From contig CAZRVA010000113.1 in assembly GCA_964603255.1 (NCBI GenBank), positions 1-9,171 on the forward strand: DNA of 9,171 nt, in the 5' to 3' direction. Of this stretch, positions 1-8,843 are shown piece by piece (within the stretch, counting starts at the first letter, position 1; each line of letters starts with the position of its first letter). The position numbers were made by a program, and so were the translations under genes. The stretch is from UBA6183 sp964603255 (lineage in GTDB: Bacteria; Bacteroidota; Bacteroidia; UKL13-3). The notes below the pieces were generated by a model. That model searched no databases. It worked only from the letters and a program-made list of their open reading frames with translations, and was not told where the DNA came from.

Positions 1-494
1 AATACGGATTAGAGCATGTTGAAGTTTCGGATGGTAGCATTGAAATGCCGCATGAGGTAAAGCTTGAATACATCAATAAATTAAGCAAACACGCCACTGT
101 TTTAAGTGAAGTGGGAAGTAAAGACGTAGAAAAAATTATTCCGCCTTACCAATGGATTGAGTTGATGAAAGCAGAACTTAAAGCTGGTGCCTGGAAAGTA
201 ATTGCTGAAGCACGCGAAGCTGGAAACGTTGGTGTTTACCGCAGCAGTGGCGAAGTACGCGAAGGATTGGTACAAGAAATTTTAACCAAAATTGATGGTG
301 AAAAAATTATTTGGGAAGCACCACAAAAAGCACAACAAACCTATTTTATTAAGTTGGTTGATGCCAATGTAAACTTAGGCAACATTGCACCAAATGATGT
401 TATTCCGTTAGAAACTTTACGCATTGGATTACGCAGCGATACGTTTACTTTTTTCTTAAACAAAAGTGCAAAGTATATTCCTAAAAAGAAATAA
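1..494 (+). CDS. comA: Phosphosulfolactate synthase (ComA family), C-terminal part, cut by the left window edge
   Basis: In the family, the enzyme adds sulfite to phosphoenolpyruvate to give (2R)-phosphosulfolactate. This is the first step of coenzyme M synthesis in methanogens and of sulfolactate synthesis in Bacillus (YitD-type); it is a cytoplasmic TIM-barrel protein. The reading frame is open from position 3, before the first ATG at 45, and reads YGLEHVEVSDGSIEMP, so the true start lies outside the window. About 163 residues are visible. Family hallmarks in order are the E(V)SDGSIE segment, VLSEVGSKD, GAWKVIAEAREAG, and near the end WEAPQKAQQTYFIK followed by NVNLGNI, LETLRIGLRSDT. The stop is TAA at 492-494. 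The gene converges on the giant surface-protein gene and shares a hairpin terminator with it. Family membership is strong. The product's fate in a bacterium that presumably lacks coenzyme M is not shown by the sequence; sulfolactate or another sulfonate is an inference. Confidence 0.9.
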   Translation, partial: YGLEHVEVSDGSIEMPHEVKLEYINKLSKHATVLSEVGSKDVEKIIPPYQWIELMKAELKAGAWKVIAEAREAGNVGVYRSSGEVREGLVQEILTKIDGEKIIWEAPQKAQQTYFIKLVDANVNLGNIAPNDVIPLETLRIGLRSDTFTFFLNKSAKYIPKKK

Positions 495-513
495 GCACAA
501 ACTAATTAAATCT

Positions 514-549
514 AAAAAGCCACTCAACACATTGTCGAGTGGCTTTTTT
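514..549. terminator. Bidirectional rho-independent terminator between converging genes
   Basis: A perfect 7-bp stem, GCCACTC at 519-525 pairing with GAGTGGC at 537-543, encloses an 11-nt loop. It is flanked by five A at 514-518 and six T at 544-549, so a U tract follows the hairpin on either strand. It lies 25 nt past the stop of the comA-like gene (+) and about 40 nt past the stop of the giant surface-protein gene (-), so it can serve both. The rest of the 495-582 gap shows nothing else. Confidence 0.85.
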
Positions 550-582
550 GTTGCACCTAAAATATGCGTTAATTGCCTGTAT

Positions 583-815
583 TTACTTAATTAAAAGTTT
601 GGTAACAGTTTTCTTATCAGTGGTTATTACCTCAACAAAATAAACACCGCTGCGTAAACCGTTTTGGGTAATTAGGTTTTTGCCTTGATAAATATGCTCT
701 GTAAAACTTACCACTTGTTGTCCGCTTACATCGGTTATGTTTATTTGTGCAACCTCGTCTTTTTCGGTAACAATCTCTATATTAAAATCTCCGCTAGCCG
801 GATTTGGAAATACTT
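583..815 (-). other. T9SS type A C-terminal sorting domain
   Basis: The last 75 or so residues have the classic Por secretion tail layout: a VFPNPASGDFN start (FPNP at 2704-2707), a middle INITDVSGQQV strand, an LRSGVYFVEV strand and a basic end TKLLIK. In the family this domain directs passage through the outer membrane by the type IX system and is then cleaved or swapped for a lipid anchor by the PorU sortase. It implies a surface-attached or released final product and a Bacteroidota host. Confidence 0.9.
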
Positions 816-3800
816 GCACATGCTCTTGCATCAACCCATTATAACCTACAACTGCTATTGTTGAGTAGGTGAATTTACCATCTCTATCCATTTGTTTTAA
901 ACGGTAATACAACGTTTGGTTTGTATTTGCATCCGCATCTACATAAGTGTAAGTATTGTTTGGGCTTGATTGAAGCGCAGGCACAAATGCAATAGTTTGC
1001 CAATCTGATTGCGATGCTGTTTTGCGTTCAACTTCAAAGCCTTTATTGTTTATTTCTGTAGCGGTTTTCCAGGTAAGTAACACATCATTACCCTGCTTGT
1101 TGGCAGCAAAGTTTAGCAACTTAACCGGTAAAGGATTGGCGTTTTGAATCACAATCATAAATCTATCACCAAAGGTTTGTGCATTACCTCCCGATACACT
1201 GAAAACATAACTATTGGTTGTAGCCAAATTCACTACGTTCTGGTTAAACTTATCAATAAAATATGCTCCACCATTTGTTGGCAAAGAAGCATAATTACTA
1301 AAAGTAACTGTATAAGTTCCAGTTGGTGCATCAAGGTTTAACATAAATGTATCGGCTACTGTGTTTATTGGGGTTGAAAGGTACTGTTGCAATACATCAT
1401 CAACACCTTTAAAACTAAAGTTAATAGATGCATTGGTAAACTTCAAGGCATCCTCGGTAGGATTATAATTTTTGCTTGATGAGGCATTAATATTTAACCA
1501 AGCAAAATCTGCGTTTAACGAGTCTCTTCTAATCTCAATTTTAAAAGGATTAACATTTGTTTTAAAGTTACCCGCAGCGTCTGTAACAACTTTTGCTGTT
1601 TCGTTAAAAGTAATACTAGGGCTTGCAGCCGTTGCCTGCACAAAAAATCCTTGTCCTGATGCAATGTTTAACGAGCCATTATTTGCTATGTAAGCATTTG
1701 TACTCGGATCAAACACATAATAAAAAGCTGCTAAATTATTTTTAGTTAACAAGGTCCAATCAATAGGGCAAGGGTAAGGGTTGCCCACTAAGTTCCAGCC
1801 ATCGTTTGCTGATACTCCGGTATTGGTGTAGGTAATTGTTGGCGAAAACGATCCTTTGTTTATCTCACCAATAAAATCAACTGTAACTGCGTTTTGTGCA
1901 ACATAAGGAGGTGTGTACCATTGCGGAGAAGATAAAGTTCTATCGCCACGCACAAACGCAATGGCTCCTACACCGGCCGATAAACTGTTGTTAATGTTTG
2001 ATATTCCTTTCCAACCTCTTCCACCAGTTGTAGATTCTTGATACGTGTATACGGTATGTCCGTTTGAAGTAGAGGCATCAAATCCGTTGGTTACACCACC
2101 CGGACCGGTAATAAACATATCATCTTTTAAATCGGCAAAGGTAAATCCGGTTACGTTTGGAGATAACATTCTAGACCTACGCGTAACTGCCGGTACATAA
2201 CGCTGAACTGTTACGTTTCCGGTAATATCTGCGGGTGATGTAATTTGGCCAACCCTGGCAGTTCCATTATTATCAGATACTAACACCAGGTTTCCGTTAG
2301 AACGAAGGATACCATTTGTAATTGTAACCAAATTAGTTACCTCTAAATCGTTGCTGCCAATGGTGGCTTCGGCACCAGAACCGGTTCTGTTTAAAGTAAA
2401 GTTTCTAACCCTATTGTTTGGTGATGTTGCCGTCATACGTATGGTACCAAAATTACCGCCTGAGGTTCCTCCAATAATTAAATTAGCATTAGCCGAACCT
2501 GTTATGGTTCCGGTTCCGGTGGCGTTTAGCGTTCCGTTAAGTGTTAAGGTTTGATTTTTTATAGATAAAATACCCGCTGCTAAATTTAATTCGCCATTTA
2601 CAGTTAAGGCTCCTCCGGTTTCTAATGATAACGCTGCCGAAGCGTTATTGAGCCTAATATTATCTATTGTTACGCTTGTACTAATTTGAACCGCAGAATT
2701 TATTTCTACCCAAGCACCTTCTGTTGATGTTGGCACACCATCAGGATTCCAATTGGCAGCAGCACTCCAACTTGCATTACCTGCACCACCATCCCAAGTA
2801 CGTGCATACAACTCACCAATTACAAAATCGCCCATGGTGGTAAGTCCGGTGGTTTGTGTACTTGTGGCAGTTCTTGTACCAATAGCTGGTACAAACCAAG
2901 CACTACCACTATATCTTGAAACATAAAATGCTGAAGTTGTTGCGCCACCATCAACCTCGCCACTTAAAAAATTAAAAGTTGCACCGTAAGTAGTAAGAGT
3001 TGCACCAGCATTGGTGAGGGTCCATTTTCTGTTAACAGATTTAGACCCGTTTAACTGAGAGTTTGCAATATCTGCGTTATCTCCGGTTGTTGTACCAACT
3101 GCTACCGAACCTGCTCCGGTTCCTGCGGCAAACGCAAGCGAAACTGGTGCATACCCATCTGCTGTTCCTAAGTCGTAGTTTACGGTTGAAGCTCCTGAAG
3201 CAACTGGCCTTTGCAATGTACCAATTACGTGTCCGCTGGTTCTACTTATTGTTCCGTTAGCTATTAGTTTGTAACCGCTTGTATTAATATTTCCTGCTGT
3301 AAAAGTTAGGGTGCCGTTTACAGTTATATCTGTTGAATCGTAAACTAAATTTTGCGACTTATTTACAATTAAATTGTTAAACGCACCTGTTGATTTTAGT
3401 GTTTGAACAAAAGGCCCCGTTAAATTAATGGTTGTATTGGTGTTGGTAAATGCACCACCAGTCATGGTCCAATTACCTTGCAAATTATGCGTAAAATTAC
3501 CACCAATAAACGTACCGTTGCTTAACGTAAAATTACCCACTATAGACAAGGCACCGGCAGCCGTTTTATTACCCGCAGCCGAAACGGATAGATTACCGTA
3601 AGTAATACCACTTGAAGTAACAGTTTGAGCTCCTCCCGCATAATCAACTGTACTAAATGTATCAAGCTCAATCGTGGTAAAAGAAGGCAATGCATTCGTA
3701 CCCTCTAGCTTCAGGGTAGCGTAATCGTGAACGGTTAATGCACCCACATCCTCGGTAATGGTAAAGGTTGATGTGGCCAAGGTTCCTCCCTCAATAGATA

Positions 3801-6800
3801 AATCAGTTACACCTGTTAAATTCATGCCCAAACTTGCCGTTGCATTTGTTTTTGCTACAATTAATTGAGGCACTAAGGTGTTAGAGCCCGATATAGTGGA
3901 ACTACCTGTACCGGTTAGCCTAGGAGAGCCAGAAGAGGTGTTATCTATTGAGCCATTGTTTACAAAATTTCCGTTAATGTTAAAATCGGAGTTAATGGTT
4001 AAAACAGCTCCGTTACTAATGGTAAAGTTATTAAAAAAAGTGGTGGAGTTTGCACTAATTTCCGCATTAGCCGAATTCATAATGAAAGTGGAAGTACCAC
4101 CATTTAACGTGCCATTACTTTCTATATGCCCGCTTACACTATATGTGTATGATGATGCATTGAAAATTGCCGAACTTCTAATTACAAAATTGCCATTTAT
4201 TGTCCACCCGGATGGTAATGTAACGCCCGCGGCATTGGTGTTTGAAATAATAATATCAGTAACTGTTGTTGGTGTTCCGGTTATGGTTAATAAACCTGTG
4301 CCACCAAAACGTAAAGTACCTGTACTGGTTAATTTATTAGTTCCTAAAGCAAGGGTAACGTTGGTGGTTGGGAAAAACATTAGTGTACCACTGCTAAGTA
4401 TGGTTCCGTTATTGGTAACATTGCCAGATATGGTATCGGTAAAATTACCTGCATTAAATGTTGCACCCGCACCCACTGTTAAATCACCATAAATGCGCCA
4501 AGGCACACTGGCAGTAACTCCGCCTGTATTATTTATGTTTAAATTAGCGTATGTAGGAGACGAGTTTGAGTTTAAAACAGGAGAAACCGACCCATTAAAG
4601 TTAATTACTCCGGTTGAAACAGAAACAATGGCATTTACAAACTGAATTGTTTGCACCACAGTTCCCGAAAAAGTGGTTGTGCCGGAACTGGTTAACGAGC
4701 CATTATTTACCAAATCGCCATTTACAGTATGCAAACCACTTCCGGCAGAGTACGATCCGGTACTAGCTACCTGAAACTTATCGTTTAGGGTAATGTTTGA
4801 GCCCGTAACGGTGTACTGTCCGCTTATGGTTACTTTATTAAATGTTGTATTGCCCGAAATGGTTTTTGCCGCTCCCGAAAAAATCATACTACCCGTACCC
4901 GAATTAAAAGTACCGTTGTTTACCCAATTTCCATAAAGGTAAATTGCGTTTGAACCAGCTGCAAATGTTGCTCCCGAATTAATAGTTAAATTTCCTTTTA
5001 CATCGGTATTGGCATTAAGTGTTTTTGCATTACTTGCTCCGTTAGAGAAAACAATGTTTCCGTACGACAAACCACCACCAACTGTTTGTGTGCCGGTTCC
5101 GTTATAAGTAACAGTACAAGTGGTATCAAAAAAGTAAGCACCAAAATTTGATGGAAAGTTTGATGCACCCGAAACAGTTAACGAAGTAGAAGGCATCATG
5201 GTTAAACTTCCACCAAAAGCAACCCTATTAAAGGTAAAAGTAGATAGGTTTACTGAACCCGAGTTTATGTATACACTTCCACTAACCGAGGTGTTTCCTG
5301 TAAGGGTAACTGTTCCGCTTGGTTTATTAATTAATACGTTATTAAAAGCCGATGCGCCAATATTTTGCGAACCTGTGCCATTAAAACATACCGTACCCAA
5401 TGAGGCTATAAAATTTCCGCTATTATTCCAATTCCCTGCAACGTATACACTATCGCTTCTACCGTTCAATATACCAGAACTAGAAATATTAACATCACCT
5501 AATACTTCTGTTGTTGCCAATATATCAAGCTCTCCACTGAGTATATTTATGCTATTGCCTATCACACTTCGCGATGTAATACCAGCGGCTACACCAGCAG
5601 ATTTATCAACCACCAGGTTATAATAATTTAAGCCTGCTATTACCTGTGAGCCACTGCCGTTATATTTAATTGTGCCTGCGCCTGGTAATACTATTCCACT
5701 ATTTAATATGTAATCCTCACCAATAATCAATGTTCCAGCGCCATTAAACGCCAAAGAACAACCTAGGTTTTGTGTCAGATTTCCACTTACAGTTACTGTT
5801 CCGGTTGTTAAACTTAAATTAATAATGTGATTTGATGTATTGTCACCTAAGGTCAAATCACCAGAAACATTAAGTGTTCCGCTACCAACCACAATACCGT
5901 GTGTGGCATTCTGGCTCCATTGTCCGTTAATATTTCCCGTTGTTAGACTCGCGCCCGAAGCCAAGGTTATTGTTGCAGGCTGATTACTATAAAATTCAAT
6001 ACTTCTTGCGGTTGCGGCCCCAGTAATTATTGGTTGATAGCTTAGACTCGTATTTCCTAATTCAACAATTTCGAGCGCAGTAGGTGGTATTGATGGCGTA
6101 CCACTCGACACAGCCCAATTGGCCGGTTCAAACCAGTCGCTATTGATAACACCAATCCATGTTACAACACTAGCATTTTCTGCAAGGGTCCAACTGTAGG
6201 CAATATCTGTAATACCAGAAAACTCAACATAGTTATTAATGGTATCAAAGGCTGTTTTTCCAATTATATTCCAATTAATTCCAACTTTTTGCCAATATGC
6301 CAATGCCGATTCCATGTTACCATTTAGCTCAGCATCCTCATAATGAAATTTTGCAGTAGCCGTACTAGAGCCCATTGTTCCGGTGTGGCTTACCGAGTAT
6401 ATACGGTTAATAGCCGACCCAAAAGGGAAACCACTTACTGTTCCTCTTATTGTGCTAACCGTAACAGAGGTAACGCTGTTGGCATTATCAAACACAATAG
6501 ATGTGTAAGGACTCTCAAATGTATAAGGTACACCGGCTGTAAAAGCGTGTTGGTGTGTAACCGTACCTAGTATTATTCCGTTTCCATTTCGGCTGTTGGT
6601 AATGGTTAGTGTTTTGCTAAGGGTGTTTATGTATCCTGTGTTTACCGTAACATTGGCCGCTGTTGCATCGCTTGCCAACTCAAGTACAATACCTGCATTG
6701 TTGTTTACCACCAAATTATTAAATGTGGCTGTACCACTAATTATTGCTCTTGATGTGGCTGCAAATTGAATGGTTCCGGTTGATGCGTTAAAGGTTCCTA

Positions 6801-8121
6801 GTTGATTAAAATTACCCACCACAGTATGGGTAAAACTTGATGCGTTAAAAGTGGTACCAGACGAAATGGTTAAAGCCCTGCCAACAGTAATTGCCGCTGC
6901 AGCTGTTTTTGGGCCAGTGTTGCTTAACACCAAATTATTGTATGTTATGCCATTAATATTTTGTGCACTTGTGCCGTTAAAAGTAACCGTGTTTGGTGCC
7001 GCTGCTGTTACGTTTAATGCTCCAGAAACTATGCTTAGCGCCCCCGAAATACCTAAATTTGCATAGGTTGCCAAACGCAACTCTGTACCATTTATGGTAA
7101 CATTAAAAAGATTTGCCGTACCGTTAAGTGATGAATTTCCGGTAAAGGTTGTTGTTCCTGAAGTGGCAGTATAACTTCCGCTAACATTTAACGAATTGCT
7201 TACACTTACACTTGATGATGCGGTAATATTTCCTGTTACATTAACTGTAAAAAATCCGGTTGTACCACTTCCGGTAATGGTGTTGGTTGTACCGCTTAAG
7301 GTAGTAGACCCCGATGAGCAACTAAAAGTTCCACTGTTTGAAATATTACCGGCTATGGTATGGGTTGATGTAGAACTTACACTTGCCCCCGAACCAAATG
7401 TTATGTTATTAAATGTTATACCTGTTCCGGTAATGGTTTTTGAAACCCCCGTAAACGTTATGGTTCCTCCGGTGTTGTGCGTAAAAACAGCCGAACCTGT
7501 TGTTGCAAAATTTCCTGAAATACCAATTGCAGCAGCGCTAGCCGAAACATTTGCATCGGTTATGGTTAAATTGTTAAAACTAAATGTGCCTGCACCCGAA
7601 ATGCTTTTACCCGGTCCATTAAATACTGTTGTGCCAGTGCCACCACTATAGGTTCCTGCATTTACTAAATTACCACTTATGGTTGTTGTAAAGCTGCTGG
7701 CGTTGTATGTAGTAGAGGCTGCCAAGGTAAAATTACCACCAACCGTAATGTTGTTTAAGGCCGTAAATGCCAACGATGTGCCACCACTTAAGCTTGTGGT
7801 TAAATTACCCAACACACTAAATGCCGCTGAAGGCATTGTTTTGGTTACTGCACCGCTTCCTGCAATTAAGTTTAGGTTTCCGTAGGTTAATGCAGTTACT
7901 GTTTGGTTGTTTCCAAAATAATCAACCGTGCTGCCTAAACTTAACGACACATTGGCAAAGTTTGCAGGAAAAGTGTTGGTTCCTCCAATTCGCAAGGTTG
8001 TGCCACCGGCCATTACAAAGTTTCCACCAACTACTGTTGTTCCACGATTTGCGGTAAAAGAAGATAAATCAAATGTGCCACCATTAACATTAATGTTACC
8101 AACAGTTGACGAACTCGACAA
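583..8121 (-). CDS. Giant repeat-rich secreted surface protein, 3' part (residues about 267-2778), with C-terminal T9SS sorting domain; apparently frameshifted from its 5' part
   Basis: This 2512-codon frame holds most of a giant protein likely exported by the type IX secretion system. The TTG at 8121 is not a convincing start: it lies inside a repeat, and the 5' part at 8031-8918 reads into it after a one-base shift. Residue numbers refer to the repaired 2778-residue chain. Beta-solenoid-like repeats rich in G, N, S and T run to about 774, with the recurring pattern 'tvtFnGt..qtIsG..tFnNLti...GNl'. A globular domain follows (about 775-918), then a Trp-rich module (W921, W929, NW935), more repeats (to about 1893), a second globular domain, a third Trp-rich module (W2042), and a short repeat block. 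Next come QRYVP (about 2239) and GWNLVGNPYP (W2375), an FnIII-like domain starting LPVKLLNF (about 2597, with LLTWKTATEINNKGFEVER), and the sorting domain (VFPNPASGDFN at about 2703; GVYFVEVITTDKKTVTKLLIK-type end). No catalytic motif is seen; an adhesin or structural role is inferred. The stop is TAA at 583-585. Confidence 0.88.
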   Translation of the reverse strand: MSSSSTVGNINVNGGTFDLSSFTANRGTTVVGGNFVMAGGTTLRIGGTNTFPANFANVSLSLGSTVDYFGNNQTVTALTYGNLNLIAGSGAVTKTMPSAAFSVLGNLTTSLSGGTSLAFTALNNITVGGNFTLAASTTYNASSFTTTISGNLVNAGTYSGGTGTTVFNGPGKSISGAGTFSFNNLTITDANVSASAAAIGISGNFATTGSAVFTHNTGGTITFTGVSKTITGTGITFNNITFGSGASVSSTSTHTIAGNISNSGTFSCSSGSTTLSGTTNTITGSGTTGFFTVNVTGNITASSSVSVSNSLNVSGSYTATSGTTTFTGNSSLNGTANLFNVTINGTELRLATYANLGISGALSIVSGALNVTAAAPNTVTFNGTSAQNINGITYNNLVLSNTGPKTAAAAITVGRALTISSGTTFNASSFTHTVVGNFNQLGTFNASTGTIQFAATSRAIISGTATFNNLVVNNNAGIVLELASDATAANVTVNTGYINTLSKTLTITNSRNGNGIILGTVTHQHAFTAGVPYTFESPYTSIVFDNANSVTSVTVSTIRGTVSGFPFGSAINRIYSVSHTGTMGSSTATAKFHYEDAELNGNMESALAYWQKVGINWNIIGKTAFDTINNYVEFSGITDIAYSWTLAENASVVTWIGVINSDWFEPANWAVSSGTPSIPPTALEIVELGNTSLSYQPIITGAATARSIEFYSNQPATITLASGASLTTGNINGQWSQNATHGIVVGSGTLNVSGDLTLGDNTSNHIINLSLTTGTVTVSGNLTQNLGCSLAFNGAGTLIIGEDYILNSGIVLPGAGTIKYNGSGSQVIAGLNYYNLVVDKSAGVAAGITSRSVIGNSINILSGELDILATTEVLGDVNISSSGILNGRSDSVYVAGNWNNSGNFIASLGTVCFNGTGSQNIGASAFNNVLINKPSGTVTLTGNTSVSGSVYINSGSVNLSTFTFNRVAFGGSLTMMPSTSLTVSGASNFPSNFGAYFFDTTCTVTYNGTGTQTVGGGLSYGNIVFSNGASNAKTLNANTDVKGNLTINSGATFAAGSNAIYLYGNWVNNGTFNSGTGSMIFSGAAKTISGNTTFNKVTISGQYTVTGSNITLNDKFQVASTGSYSAGSGLHTVNGDLVNNGSLTSSGTTTFSGTVVQTIQFVNAIVSVSTGVINFNGSVSPVLNSNSSPTYANLNINNTGGVTASVPWRIYGDLTVGAGATFNAGNFTDTISGNVTNNGTILSSGTLMFFPTTNVTLALGTNKLTSTGTLRFGGTGLLTITGTPTTVTDIIISNTNAAGVTLPSGWTINGNFVIRSSAIFNASSYTYSVSGHIESNGTLNGGTSTFIMNSANAEISANSTTFFNNFTISNGAVLTINSDFNINGNFVNNGSIDNTSSGSPRLTGTGSSTISGSNTLVPQLIVAKTNATASLGMNLTGVTDLSIEGGTLATSTFTITEDVGALTVHDYATLKLEGTNALPSFTTIELDTFSTVDYAGGAQTVTSSGITYGNLSVSAAGNKTAAGALSIVGNFTLSNGTFIGGNFTHNLQGNWTMTGGAFTNTNTTINLTGPFVQTLKSTGAFNNLIVNKSQNLVYDSTDITVNGTLTFTAGNINTSGYKLIANGTISRTSGHVIGTLQRPVASGASTVNYDLGTADGYAPVSLAFAAGTGAGSVAVGTTTGDNADIANSQLNGSKSVNRKWTLTNAGATLTTYGATFNFLSGEVDGGATTSAFYVSRYSGSAWFVPAIGTRTATSTQTTGLTTMGDFVIGELYARTWDGGAGNASWSAAANWNPDGVPTSTEGAWVEINSAVQISTSVTIDNIRLNNASAALSLETGGALTVNGELNLAAGILSIKNQTLTLNGTLNATGTGTITGSANANLIIGGTSGGNFGTIRMTATSPNNRVRNFTLNRTGSGAEATIGSNDLEVTNLVTITNGILRSNGNLVLVSDNNGTARVGQITSPADITGNVTVQRYVPAVTRRSRMLSPNVTGFTFADLKDDMFITGPGGVTNGFDASTSNGHTVYTYQESTTGGRGWKGISNINNSLSAGVGAIAFVRGDRTLSSPQWYTPPYVAQNAVTVDFIGEINKGSFSPTITYTNTGVSANDGWNLVGNPYPCPIDWTLLTKNNLAAFYYVFDPSTNAYIANNGSLNIASGQGFFVQATAASPSITFNETAKVVTDAAGNFKTNVNPFKIEIRRDSLNADFAWLNINASSSKNYNPTEDALKFTNASINFSFKGVDDVLQQYLSTPINTVADTFMLNLDAPTGTYTVTFSNYASLPTNGGAYFIDKFNQNVVNLATTNSYVFSVSGGNAQTFGDRFMIVIQNANPLPVKLLNFAANKQGNDVLLTWKTATEINNKGFEVERKTASQSDWQTIAFVPALQSSPNNTYTYVDADANTNQTLYYRLKQMDRDGKFTYSTIAVVGYNGLMQEHVQVFPNPASGDFNIEIVTEKDEVAQINITDVSGQQVVSFTEHIYQGKNLITQNGLRSGVYFVEVITTDKKTVTKLLIK
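2225..2796 (-). repeat. Solenoid block 3: third Trp-rich cap and a short repeat stretch
   Basis: This block encodes residues about 2042-2232. It opens with W2042DGG..NASWS.AANW...GVP and continues with VTIDNIRLNNASAALSLE, ALTVNGELNLAAG and TLTLNGTLNATGTGTITG strands. At about 190 residues it is much shorter than blocks 1 and 2. It gives way to the QRYVP segment instead of a third closing domain, marking the switch to the C-terminal region. Confidence 0.65.
2797..3239 (-). other. Closing domain 2 of the giant protein (residues about 1895-2041)
   Basis: This non-repeat segment begins near GTLQRPVASGASTVNYDLG. It contains VNRKWTLTNAG, then YGATFNFLSGEVDGG, then SAFYVSRYSGSAWFVPAIG, and ends TTGLTTMGDFVIGE just before the third Trp-rich module. 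The order and spacing parallel closing domain 1, so the two are probably paralogous copies. Similar segments are common in large secreted Bacteroidota proteins; their function is not established as far as I know. Confidence 0.6.
3240..6161 (-). repeat. Solenoid block 2: Trp-rich cap plus about ten degenerate protein repeats
   Basis: This block encodes residues about 920-1893. It opens with W921IG....W929F.PANW935 and then a run of repeat cores: TIKYNGSGSQVIAG, TVCFNGTGSQNIG, TVTYNGTGTQTVGG, SMIFSGAAKTISG, TTTFSGTVVQTI, TVDYAGGAQTVTSSG and TINLTGPFVQTL. Strands such as INSGATFAAGSNAIYLYGNW and TFNAGNFTDTISGNV lie between them. It is the longest of the three repeat blocks, at about 940 residues. 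It has the same G/N/S/T-rich make-up as block 1, consistent with a continuous beta-helix. Confidence 0.7.
6162..6599 (-). other. Closing domain 1 of the giant protein (residues about 775-920)
   Basis: This non-repeat segment interrupts the solenoid. It begins near GTVTHQHAFTAGVPYTFES and contains INRIYSVSHTG, then ATAKFHYEDAELNG, then LAYWQKVGINWNIIG, ending SGITDIAYSWTLAE just before the second Trp-rich module. It matches a second segment at about 2797-3231 in order and key positions. I infer a beta-sandwich-like domain closing the solenoid block; no function is known to me. Confidence 0.6.
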
Positions 8122-8843
8122 TAAGGAATGAGATTGCCTGCCAATGTTTTTGTTGTTGATCCGCTAATGTTTAACGTTGAATACGTCAATGTATTCAATA
8201 CCGTTTGTGTATTTGTGCTCGATGAATACTCTACAGTTGAACCTGAATTAAGCGTTGGGTTAGAAGAATAATTTCCTGAAAAAGTACCCGCCTTTACATG
8301 TATAATTCCTCCACTATTAACAGTAATAGAATTACAAGTAACCAAATAGGTTGGCGATTCACCAGGATTTAACGTTCCAGATATGGTTAGTCTAGATTGT
8401 GTGCCAGATGCAGTTACATTTTGAGCAAGCACAACTGTTGAACCAGAGTTAACCGTTAGCTTTCTGAAAGTCGTAGCATTGGTTCCTGCAATGGTTTGGC
8501 TTACCCCCGAAAAAATAGTGGTGGTTTTGTTTGCATTTGCGTTGTATGTTCCGTTGTTGGTCCAGTTACCGGTAAGCGATATGGTAGCACCACCATGTGT
8601 TAGGGTGGCGTTACTATTAATAACCACAGCACCAAACACAGAAAGGTTTCTGTTAACAGTTAATGTGGTTGCTTTTGAGCCGCCTCCTAATGTTAAACTT
8701 TTACATGCCGAGGAGCTATTGATTGCAGGCTGATTGGTTCCGGTGAAGTTAGCATCACCAAGAATAGCATCTACCGTTGATGTTGGTACACCATTGGTCC
8801 AGTTGCTGGCTGTAGACCAAGACGTATTGGTTGTACCGCGCCA
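6600..8843 (-). repeat. Solenoid block 1: Trp-rich cap plus about nine degenerate protein repeats
   Basis: This block encodes residues about 26-774 of the repaired protein. It opens with the module W26RG...W34...NW40..G.P. The recurring core follows about nine times, for example TTIFSGVSQTIAG, TTVFNGPGKSISG, TITFTGVSKTITG, TVTFNGTSAQNING and TIQFAATSRAIISG, usually continuing as (T)F/Y-NNL-I/V. Companion strands such as NASSFTTTISGN and NASSFTHTVVGNF also recur. Spacing is irregular, roughly 50-80 residues, and the copies are diverged at DNA level. The short beta-strand and turn pattern suggests a right-handed beta-helix; this is inferred from composition and periodicity. Confidence 0.7.

Noticed and set aside
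3878..4492. A 204-codon open frame on the + strand, rich in P, V and L, within the giant gene.
   Set aside because: It is antisense to a G/N/S/T-rich repeat whose codons rarely give stops in that frame. It has no recognisable domain, and its biased composition mirrors the repeat. Similar shorter + frames at 5198-5623, 7196-7651 and 8479-8733 have the same cause.
583..8121. The 2512-codon frame as a complete, independent protein starting at TTG 8121.
   Set aside because: The TTG falls inside a repeat, there is no signal peptide despite a T9SS tail, and the adjacent frame supplies exactly the missing N-terminus.
8119..8132. Programmed -1 ribosomal frameshifting.
   Set aside because: The zero-frame codons CTC ATT CCT TAT do not form a slippery heptamer, and I see no strong downstream hairpin.
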